64,000 nt of DNA, taken from assembly GCA_027452025.1 (NCBI GenBank), contig DAIDHI010000105.1, positions 1-64,000 on the forward strand, read 5' to 3'. The DNA comes from Elusimicrobiota bacterium (GTDB taxonomy: Bacteria; Elusimicrobiota; Elusimicrobia; UBA1565; UBA9628). The notes beneath the pieces were generated by a model. That model was not told the origin of the DNA and ran no database searches. It was given only the letters and a program-made list of their open reading frames with translations. Shown one piece after another: positions 32,604-39,783 of this stretch (the first letter of the stretch is position 1; each line of letters begins with the position of its first letter). The translations under genes and the position numbers were made by a program.

Positions 32604-32662
32604 GGTGTCAGACGTTGACTTGTTGACTTGTCGAGCAAGTCAACAAGTCAACGTCTGACACC
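32604..32662. repeat. 59-bp inverted repeat, 27-bp perfect arms, 5-nt loop (family copy 2)
   Basis: GGTGTCAGACGTTGACTTGTTGACTTG-TCGAG-CAAGTCAACAAGTCAACGTCTGACACC; arms identical to copy 1. Confidence 0.98.
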
Positions 32663-33604
32663 TCAGTGCGCCCAGGCCTCGAGGGAGAGGACTTGCGCCG
32701 GGCGGCCCTCGACGGAGAGGCGTGTCCCGGCCTTGGCCGATTCCAGGCGCACCATCGCGAGCGCGAGCGCGCCGCCGAAGCGCGGGGACGCGCAGGCGCT
32801 GGTCACCTTCCCGACCGGCTTTCCGTCCTGCGCGACCGGCGAGCCGGCCTTGGGCGGCTCTCCTTGAACCTTGAGCGCCGTCAGCAGGCGATTGACGCGC
32901 CCCAAATGATGGATGCGCGAGATCGTCTCCTGGCCCATGTAGCAGCCCTTCGTGTAGCTGATCGCCTCCTCGAGCCGGGCCTCGAGAGGGATCGTCTCTT
33001 CGTCGAGCTCGCGGCCGTAGGCAGGAATGCCGCGCTCGATGCGCCAAGTCTCGAAAGCCGCTTCGCCGGCCGGCGCGGCCCCGGCGCGCGCGAGCTCCTC
33101 GGAAAGGTCGTCGGCCGACAGCGCGAAGACGGCCTTTTCGTGAAAGCGCGGATAGGAGAACAGCTCGGCCTTGGGCAAGGCCAGCTGGCCGAAGGCCCCG
33201 GGCGGGCGCGCCCCGAACGCCTTCTCGATGACCTCGGACGCTCGAGGCCCGGCGAGCAAGGCCAGGCTCGTCGAGGACGACAGGTCCTCCATCTTCGTTT
33301 CGCTGAGCATGATCATCCTGCCGAGCACGGCCTTGAGGTTGGCGGCGGACTCGGGGCGCGCCAAGGCGAGGAGCGAGTCCCCGGCGTCGTAGAGCAGGAA
33401 CTCGGCCTGCGCGCGGCCCTTGGGCGTGAGCAGGCAGACGGGAAAGCCCTGGTGCGGCGCAAGCTTGGCCACGTCGTTGGTCAAAAGCCCGTTGAGAAAG
33501 GCGCGGGCGTCGGGCCCGCGGAAGCGCAGGCGCGCCCAGGCGCCGAGGTCGATGAGCGCGGCGCCGTTGGCGATCGCGTCGTAATCGGCGTGGGAGGGCG
33601 TCAT
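32663..33604 (-). CDS. YgfZ/GcvT-family folate-binding protein
   Basis: KGCYMGQETISRIHHLGRVNRLL (K-G-C-Y-x-G-Q-E); alternative start at 33691. Confidence 0.88.
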   Translation of the reverse strand: MTPSHADYDAIANGAALIDLGAWARLRFRGPDARAFLNGLLTNDVAKLAPHQGFPVCLLTPKGRAQAEFLLYDAGDSLLALARPESAANLKAVLGRMIMLSETKMEDLSSSTSLALLAGPRASEVIEKAFGARPPGAFGQLALPKAELFSYPRFHEKAVFALSADDLSEELARAGAAPAGEAAFETWRIERGIPAYGRELDEETIPLEARLEEAISYTKGCYMGQETISRIHHLGRVNRLLTALKVQGEPPKAGSPVAQDGKPVGKVTSACASPRFGGALALAMVRLESAKAGTRLSVEGRPAQVLSLEAWAH

Positions 33605-33693
33605 CGGGCTCAGAAAAGCATATTTGCCCGCTGGGCCGAAAGACGCAGCGCGGCTGGGCCGAAAGTCCGTCGTGAGGCGCGCTCCCGCCATGC

Positions 33694-33699
33694 TATCTT
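33694..33699 (+). promoter_or_regulatory. Extended -10 TGcTATCTT, 6 nt before ATG 33706
   Basis: Read directly; no SD. Confidence 0.5.
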
Positions 33700-33705
33700 G
33701 GCGCG

Positions 33706-35049
33706 ATGTCCCTCTCGGCCTTCCTGCTTCTGGCCGCGGCTCTTTGGCCCGCGCGCGCTCTCGATGCCGGAGCCCCGGTGCGCCTGCCCGCGCCCGCGCC
33801 CGCGCGCATCGCCTTCCTGAGGAACGCCGCGCTGGGCGCAGCGCCGTCGCTGGCCGGCCTCGACCCTCTTTCGCCGGACTTCGCGCAAGCCGTCGCGCCG
33901 CTGGCCGCCGTCCTCCCGGCTCACGCGACGGACGCGGACCTTCCGGCGGCCAAGGCCCGCGCCGCCGAGGCCGTGGCGCGGCTCGCCGTCCAAGCGCTCG
34001 AGACGGGGCGGCCCGAGGCGCTCGACGCCGTTTCCGGGCTGTGGGAGTGGTACGGCGGGCCGGCCGACGCGGCGCTGGCCCGGCTGCGCGACGAGCGGCG
34101 GCGACGCCGCGTCGCCCCGCTGCTGATCGCTCCCTTCGGAGAACGAACCGGCGGCGAGGAGCCTTCCACGCAAGCGCCTCCTCGCCCGGCCGAAGGCGGC
34201 CGTCTGTCCCCGCCCTCGCCGCCGAGCCCCGCCGGCCTCTCCTCGCCGCCGCCCCCGCCGCCGCGCAAAAGCGATCTGCCCGTGCGCGCCGCCACGGCGA
34301 GCGTGCTCGTGCCCGCCATCGTCGCCCTGATTCACGCCGGCGGGGCGGCGTTTTCGGCCTTCACGCTGGCGATCTGCGCGCTGTCGCTTCTGGAGTTCGC
34401 CGGTCTCATGGAAAAGAGCGGACGCGGGGTCAACAAGCCCGCGCTGCTCGGAGGCGGCATGGCCCTCGCCGCCAGCGCGGCGCTCGGCCTGCCGGTCGTC
34501 CCGGCGCTGGCCGGCTCGGCCGCCCTCGCCGGCGCCGCCGAGATTTGGGCGCGGCGGCCGTCTCTGGAGCGCGCCGCGGCCGCCGTGTTCGGCGCGGCCC
34601 TCTTCGGCCTGCTGCCCGCCCACCTGGCTCTCCTGCGGGCGCTGACTCCGCACGGCGCGGCGCTGACCCTCGCGGCCTTCGGGGCGGCCTGGTGCTCTGA
34701 CACGGCCGCTTATCTTTTCGGCCGGCGCTTCGGCCGGCGCAAGATCGCGCCGCGCGTCAGTCCGAACAAAACGTGGGAAGGCGCTTTCGCGGGCCTGGCC
34801 GCGGCCGTCCTCCTGCCCGCCGGACTGGCCGCGCTCTGGCCCGCGTGGCTGCCCCCGGCGGCGGCTCTCAAGATCGGCCTCGTCATGGGAACGCTCGGCC
34901 AGCTCGGCGGCTACGTCAATTCGATGATCAAGCGGGCCAACGGGGCCAAGGACTCGGGCAAGCTCTTCCCCGGCCACGGCGGGGCCATCGACCGGTTCGA
35001 TTCCTTCCTGCTGTCGGCCGCGCTGCTCTACTACCTGCTGCGGCCCTGA
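33706..35049 (+). CDS. CDP-diacylglycerol synthase (phosphatidate cytidylyltransferase) with secreted-type N-terminal extension
   Basis: SDTAAYLFGRRFGRRKIAPRVSPNKTWEG; SMIKRANGAKDSGKLFPGHGGAIDRFDS CDS signature. Confidence 0.9.
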   Translation: MSLSAFLLLAAALWPARALDAGAPVRLPAPAPARIAFLRNAALGAAPSLAGLDPLSPDFAQAVAPLAAVLPAHATDADLPAAKARAAEAVARLAVQALETGRPEALDAVSGLWEWYGGPADAALARLRDERRRRRVAPLLIAPFGERTGGEEPSTQAPPRPAEGGRLSPPSPPSPAGLSSPPPPPPRKSDLPVRAATASVLVPAIVALIHAGGAAFSAFTLAICALSLLEFAGLMEKSGRGVNKPALLGGGMALAASAALGLPVVPALAGSAALAGAAEIWARRPSLERAAAAVFGAALFGLLPAHLALLRALTPHGAALTLAAFGAAWCSDTAAYLFGRRFGRRKIAPRVSPNKTWEGAFAGLAAAVLLPAGLAALWPAWLPPAAALKIGLVMGTLGQLGGYVNSMIKRANGAKDSGKLFPGHGGAIDRFDSFLLSAALLYYLLRP

Positions 35050-35086
35050 CCCTCGGGGCCTAGGGACAAAGGACGCGCCATTTTCC

Positions 35087-35092
35087 TATACT
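35087..35092 (+). promoter_or_regulatory. -10 TATACT, 7 nt before GTG 35100
   Basis: Read directly; no SD. Confidence 0.55.
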
Positions 35093-35099
35093 CGGCGTT

Positions 35100-36047
35100 G
35101 TGAAGCTCGTCACTTTCGAGACCACGGACGGGCCGGGCGTCCCGCGCCTCGGCGCTCTCCATGACGGCCGGATCGTCGACCTGCGCGCCTGCGACCCGCG
35201 GCTGCCGGCCGACATGCTGGGCCTGCTCGACGCCGGGCAAGGCGCCTTGGACGCGGCCCGGCAGGCGCTGCGCGCGCCGAAGCGCTCTTACGCGCAGGCC
35301 GACGTCCGCTTGCGCGCCCCGCTCATGCCGCGGGCGCTGCGCGACTTCTTCGCCTTCGAGGAGCACGCCCTCCAAGGCGCCAAGCGCCGCGGCGAGCCTC
35401 TGGCACCGGCCTGGTACGAGCAGCCGGTCTACTACAAGGGCAACCACCGCGAGATCTACGGTCCCGGCGAGACCGTGCCCTGGCCGAGCTACACCCGCAA
35501 GATGGACTTCGAGTTCGAGATCGCCTGCGTCGTCGGCAAGCGCGGACGGGACATCCCGGTCGAGGAAGCGGCGCCCTACATCGCCGGCTACACGATCCTC
35601 AACGATTTCTCGGCGCGCGACATCCAGAAAAACGAGATGATCTGCCGCATGGGCCCGGCCAAGGCCAAGGACTTCGCCAACGGCCTCGGGCCTTGGCTGG
35701 TCACCGCCGACGAGCTCGCCCCCGGCGAGATCGACGACCTGAAGATGACCCTGCGCGTCAACGGCGAGGTCTGGAGCGAGGGCAATTCCGGCGGGCGCTA
35801 CTGGAAGTTCCCGCTCATGCTTTCTCACGTCTCCCAGGAAGAGACCGTCTATCCCGGAGACGTCCTCGGCTCGGGCACGTACTACCGCGGCTGCGGCCTC
35901 GACCTCGACCGCTGGGTGAAGCCCGGCGACATCGTCGAGCTGACGGTGGACAAGCTCGGCACGCTCTCGCACGCGATCGGCGCGCCCAAGGCCCAGAAGC
36001 GCCTGATCTATTCCGCCCAGGAGGCCGGCCATGGCGCTCGTCGTTAA
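35100..36047 (+). CDS. Fumarylacetoacetate hydrolase family protein
   Basis: FFAFEEHALQGAKRRGEPLAPAWYEQPVYYKGNHREIYGPGETVPWPSYT...DFEFEIACVVGK; LNDFSARDIQ. Confidence 0.92.
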   Translation: MKLVTFETTDGPGVPRLGALHDGRIVDLRACDPRLPADMLGLLDAGQGALDAARQALRAPKRSYAQADVRLRAPLMPRALRDFFAFEEHALQGAKRRGEPLAPAWYEQPVYYKGNHREIYGPGETVPWPSYTRKMDFEFEIACVVGKRGRDIPVEEAAPYIAGYTILNDFSARDIQKNEMICRMGPAKAKDFANGLGPWLVTADELAPGEIDDLKMTLRVNGEVWSEGNSGGRYWKFPLMLSHVSQEETVYPGDVLGSGTYYRGCGLDLDRWVKPGDIVELTVDKLGTLSHAIGAPKAQKRLIYSAQEAGHGARR

Positions 36048-37263
36048 GCGCGGACGGGTCCCGAAGACCCCGCACACCGAATTCTACGCCAAGGAGGGCG
36101 TGCTGGCCCTCGAGGAGATCCACGGCACCTACGGCTTCTCCGGCGCCTACGCTCGCAAGATGCACGTCAGGCGCTATCCGACCGAGCAGACCCGCGCCCC
36201 GCAGCCGGCGGGCTTCGAGTTGCGCCCGCGCTCGGCCGGAGAGCCCGTCCTCCAGCCCTTCCACCTGCTCGCCGGCCGCCTGCCCTACGGCGGCGACTTC
36301 GTTCGGGCCCGCAAGCCGCTGCTCTTCGGCCCCGCCACGACCGTTTCTGTCTCCAAGCCGGACCGCTCGACGCCGGAGGGAGAGTTCTTCCGCAACGGCG
36401 AGGCGCACGAGCTGGTGTTCGTCCAGGAAGGCGAGGGCACGCTAGCCAGCGAATACGGCGAGCTGCCTTTCGCCAAGGAGGACTACATCGTCGTGCCCAA
36501 AGGCACCACGGTCCAGTGGCGCTTGAAGAGCCCGAAAGCTTTCTTCTTCATCGTCGAGTCGCTCTACCCGGTGCACTTCGCCCCCCACCACCTCAACGCG
36601 CAGGGTCAAGCCACGCTCATGGCCCCCGTCGTCGAGACCGAGATCGGCCTGCCGGAGCTGCCCGCGGCCAAGGACGAGATCGGAGAGTTCCCGGTGCTCG
36701 TCAAGCACCACGGCGGCCGCCTGACGAGGCTCGTCCTGGGCCACCACCCCTTCGACGTGGCGGGCTGGGAGGGAGCGCTCTATCCCTTCACCTTCGCAAG
36801 CGCCAGCCACCACTCCATCGCCCGCGAGATTCATACCGCGCCGCCGGCGCGCCAGACCTTCCAGTCCGGCCAGGCGCCCTACAACGGCTTTTCGATCTGC
36901 ACCTTCCGCGCGCAGATCGAGGGCTGGCACCCGCAGGACATCCCCGCTCCCTACGCTCACTACAACGCCGACTCCGACGAGGTCATGTTCTTCTCCAACA
37001 CGAGCTACGGCGCCCGCAAGGGCGTCATCGAGCCCGGCTCGCTGACTTTTCATCCAGGAGCCCTGCCGCACAGCCCTCAGGGCGACGCGGCCGAGCGCTC
37101 GAAGTCTTCCCGCGGCAAGCTCTCCGACTACCTGGCCGTCATGCTCGACACCTTCTTCGAGTCCCTGGAGCCGACGCAGGCCGCCCTCGAGATCGCGGAC
37201 TCGGGCTATCCGCTCAGTTGGGCGCGCAAGGCCTCCGGCGAGGGCGTCTCCCCTTCGGCCTGA
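36031..37263 (+). CDS. hmgA: Homogentisate 1,2-dioxygenase family
   Basis: NGEAHELVFVQEGEGTLASEYG; CTFRAQIEG; PYAHYNADSDEVMFF and LPHSPQG align with the His/Glu/His iron ligands. Confidence 0.88.
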   Translation: MALVVKRGRVPKTPHTEFYAKEGVLALEEIHGTYGFSGAYARKMHVRRYPTEQTRAPQPAGFELRPRSAGEPVLQPFHLLAGRLPYGGDFVRARKPLLFGPATTVSVSKPDRSTPEGEFFRNGEAHELVFVQEGEGTLASEYGELPFAKEDYIVVPKGTTVQWRLKSPKAFFFIVESLYPVHFAPHHLNAQGQATLMAPVVETEIGLPELPAAKDEIGEFPVLVKHHGGRLTRLVLGHHPFDVAGWEGALYPFTFASASHHSIAREIHTAPPARQTFQSGQAPYNGFSICTFRAQIEGWHPQDIPAPYAHYNADSDEVMFFSNTSYGARKGVIEPGSLTFHPGALPHSPQGDAAERSKSSRGKLSDYLAVMLDTFFESLEPTQAALEIADSGYPLSWARKASGEGVSPSA

Positions 37264-37892
37264 TGGAGCTCGACCCGGAGTCGCTGCCCATCCGCGAGCG
37301 CTACGCGCTTCTCATCTCCTCGATCCTGCCGCGGCCCATCGCCTGGGTCTCGACGATCAGCCCCGAGGGCGTCCCGAACCTGGCGCCGTTCAGCTTTTTT
37401 ACCGGCATCACGTCCAATCCGATGACCATTTGCTTCTGCCCGATCAACAACCGCGACGGCCGGCCCAAGGACACGCTCGTCAACATCCGCGCGACCAAGC
37501 AGTTCGTCGTCAACCTGGTCACGGAGGCCATGGCCCAGCGCATGAACTTGACCTCGGCCCCCTTCCCCTACGGCGTCAGCGAGTTCGAGAAGGCCGGCCT
37601 GACGCCCGCCCCCGGCCGCAAGGTCCGCCCTCCGCGCGTCGCCGAGTCGCCCATTCAGATGGAGTGCGAGCTCTTCAAGCTCGTCGACGTCAGCGACGGG
37701 CCGCTCGGCGGCCACCTCGTCATCGGCAAGGTCGTCCATTATCACGCCGACGAAGCCGTCTGGAACGAAGGCCGCCCCCGCCACCAGGACCTCAAGGCCA
37801 TCGGCCGCATGGGCGGAGCCTGGTATTCGCGCACGCAGGACGCCTTCGAGATGCCCCGACCCATGACCGCTGCCGAGGAGCTCAAGCCATGA
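37263..37892 (+). CDS. Flavin reductase-like FMN-binding split-barrel protein
   Basis: ISSILPRPIAWVSTISPEGVPNLAPFSFFTGITSNPMTICF. Confidence 0.88.
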   Translation: MELDPESLPIRERYALLISSILPRPIAWVSTISPEGVPNLAPFSFFTGITSNPMTICFCPINNRDGRPKDTLVNIRATKQFVVNLVTEAMAQRMNLTSAPFPYGVSEFEKAGLTPAPGRKVRPPRVAESPIQMECELFKLVDVSDGPLGGHLVIGKVVHYHADEAVWNEGRPRHQDLKAIGRMGGAWYSRTQDAFEMPRPMTAAEELKP

Positions 37893-38659
37893 AGAAGCCT
37901 TTCCACAACCTCGTCGTAGACCACATGACCTTCCTGGTGGAGCCGCGCCTCTATCCCGTGACCTACGCGCTCTTTCGGATCGTCTTCGGCTGCGCGCCGG
38001 AGGACATCATCTACAACAAGCGCCGCACCTGGCCCGGAGAGCGCGAGGAAAAATCCATGACCTTCGCCGCGCGCCTGGGCCGCTACGACGAAGGCCAGGC
38101 CGCGGTCAACCAATCGATCATCGCCGTCGTCCAGCCCACCGAGCCGGCCAAGCAGTCCTCGCACGTGCGCGAGATCCTCAAGAATCGCGGCGGCTCCGCT
38201 CATTGGCAGCACATCGCCCTGCGCACGCCCGACCTGCTCGGCTTCCACAAATACGCCCTCGAGCGCGGCGTCAACTTCATCACGCCCATCCTCAAGGACG
38301 CCGACGAGGACTTGATCCAAGTCTTCTCCGGCGAGTGGACCCTGCCCGGAGCGCGGCCGACCGGCATCTTCTTCGAGTTCGTCCAGCGCGACCCCAGCCC
38401 CGAGCTGCTCAAGAAAATCGGCGCCGACCGCCAGGCCTTCTTCCGCGACAAGACGTTCCTGGGCCTCTATCAGGAGAAAGAAAGCGAGTATCAGAGCGGC
38501 AAGGTCCGGCCCTTCATCGACGAGGATCTCTTTTCGCGCGTTGAGAAGACTCTGGCCGGCAAGCCGGTCTGGGAGGTCGGCGAGCCCGAGCTGTCCCAGG
38601 TCGAGAACGCCATGCTAGAATACGCCAAGTCGCGCGCCGGCGCGACGTCACGGAGGTGA
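37889..38659 (+). CDS. Half-length 4-hydroxyphenylpyruvate dioxygenase-like protein
   Basis: VVDHMTFLV / WQHIALRTPDLLGF / GIFFEFVQR carry the three HPPD metal ligands; operon with hmgA and fah; 256 aa. Confidence 0.75.
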   Translation: MKKPFHNLVVDHMTFLVEPRLYPVTYALFRIVFGCAPEDIIYNKRRTWPGEREEKSMTFAARLGRYDEGQAAVNQSIIAVVQPTEPAKQSSHVREILKNRGGSAHWQHIALRTPDLLGFHKYALERGVNFITPILKDADEDLIQVFSGEWTLPGARPTGIFFEFVQRDPSPELLKKIGADRQAFFRDKTFLGLYQEKESEYQSGKVRPFIDEDLFSRVEKTLAGKPVWEVGEPELSQVENAMLEYAKSRAGATSRR

Positions 38660-38663
38660 CATC

Positions 38664-39092
38664 GTGAGAAAGATCGCGCTTTCGCTGCTTGCCGCAACCT
38701 TCGCCGCTCCCGCTTGCGCCCAGGCCGTGGCCACCCTGCCCGCCGTCTTTGCCCGGGCCCAGACGCTGGCCCGGCAGGCCCCGAAGGGCCGCCACTTCGA
38801 ACTCTTCTACGCGCGCGGACGCTGGCATTTTTTCATGAACCCCAATCCGCCCGGCTCCGGCCTCTTGCTCGACCTGACCCAGGGAGAGACCGTGCGCCTG
38901 ACGCTGACCAACGAGGCCTTCAACGACGTGGATGAAGAGGCCCTGTTCGACATCGACGCGGTGAACGTGCACGTGTTCCTGGAGTCGGCCGGCGATCAGA
39001 CGGAAGTCTCCTTCACCGCCCCCAAGGAAGGCATTTACTTCATCACCGAGGGCGGCGGCGTCATCGGCCGGATGGTCGTCAGGAAGGGCTAG
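38664..39092 (+). CDS. Small secreted protein, possible cupredoxin-like fold
   Basis: Signal peptide; LDLTQGETVRLTLTNEAF...TEVSFTAPKEGIYFIT; GTG start. Confidence 0.6.
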   Translation: MRKIALSLLAATFAAPACAQAVATLPAVFARAQTLARQAPKGRHFELFYARGRWHFFMNPNPPGSGLLLDLTQGETVRLTLTNEAFNDVDEEALFDIDAVNVHVFLESAGDQTEVSFTAPKEGIYFITEGGGVIGRMVVRKG

Positions 39093-39093
39093 G

Positions 39094-39783
39094 TCAGGGC
39101 TCGCCGGGGCCGGACCGCACGCCGCGCGCCGAAAAGCCCGCGCTCAGAAGCCCGAGCTCGGGATCGGCGAAACTCGCGCGCTCGAGCGCGCCCGCGTTGA
39201 GCGCGCGGCGGCCGGGCCGGAAGTCGAGCGCGCTCAAGACCAGGCGGCCGCTTCCCGGGAAATCCTCGCGAAAGTCGATGCCCTTGCGCGTCAGCTCGAC
39301 TGAGTCGAGCGAAGCGTCCTGCGAGCGGACCGAGGCCACCTGCATGGAATCCAGGTAGCCCTCGCTGATCAGGAAGCGGAACTCCAAGTGATATCCGCGC
39401 AGCTTCGAAGTCTTAGGAAACAAGGAGACGATCAGGCGGCGGTCTCCGCCGGAAAGCCGATAGCTCCGGGCTTTGGCCGTCGCCGGGCAAGAACGCCCGC
39501 GCCAGGCGAGCCTGCCCTTGATGCGCCGCCGGGTCAGCTGCCGCTCCCAAAAGTCTCGCGCGGCCTCGGCGTCGCCGCCGACGACCAGCGAGACGGGACG
39601 CCAATGCTTGGCCTGGGGATGCAGGCGCGCGAGAATCCGATGGACGGCCCTGGGCTTTTCCGGAGCCGGAGCCGTTTGAGTGGAGACCGCGACGGCCGCC
39701 GAAGTCGAGACCGCCGTCGTCGAGGACACGTCCTGCGCGGCCGCCGCGCCGCAAAACAAGAGCGCCGCCGCCGCCCACTCCAT
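39094..39783 (-). CDS. Secreted protein of unknown function
   Basis: Signal peptide MEWAAAALLFCGAAAA; TAATG overlap with the valS stop. Confidence 0.65.
   Translation of the reverse strand: MEWAAAALLFCGAAAAQDVSSTTAVSTSAAVAVSTQTAPAPEKPRAVHRILARLHPQAKHWRPVSLVVGGDAEAARDFWERQLTRRRIKGRLAWRGRSCPATAKARSYRLSGGDRRLIVSLFPKTSKLRGYHLEFRFLISEGYLDSMQVASVRSQDASLDSVELTRKGIDFREDFPGSGRLVLSALDFRPGRRALNAGALERASFADPELGLLSAGFSARGVRSGPGEP

Noticed and set aside
14146-32662. CRISPR array
   Set aside because: The repeats are isolated palindromes many kb apart, not regularly spaced direct repeats; no cas genes.
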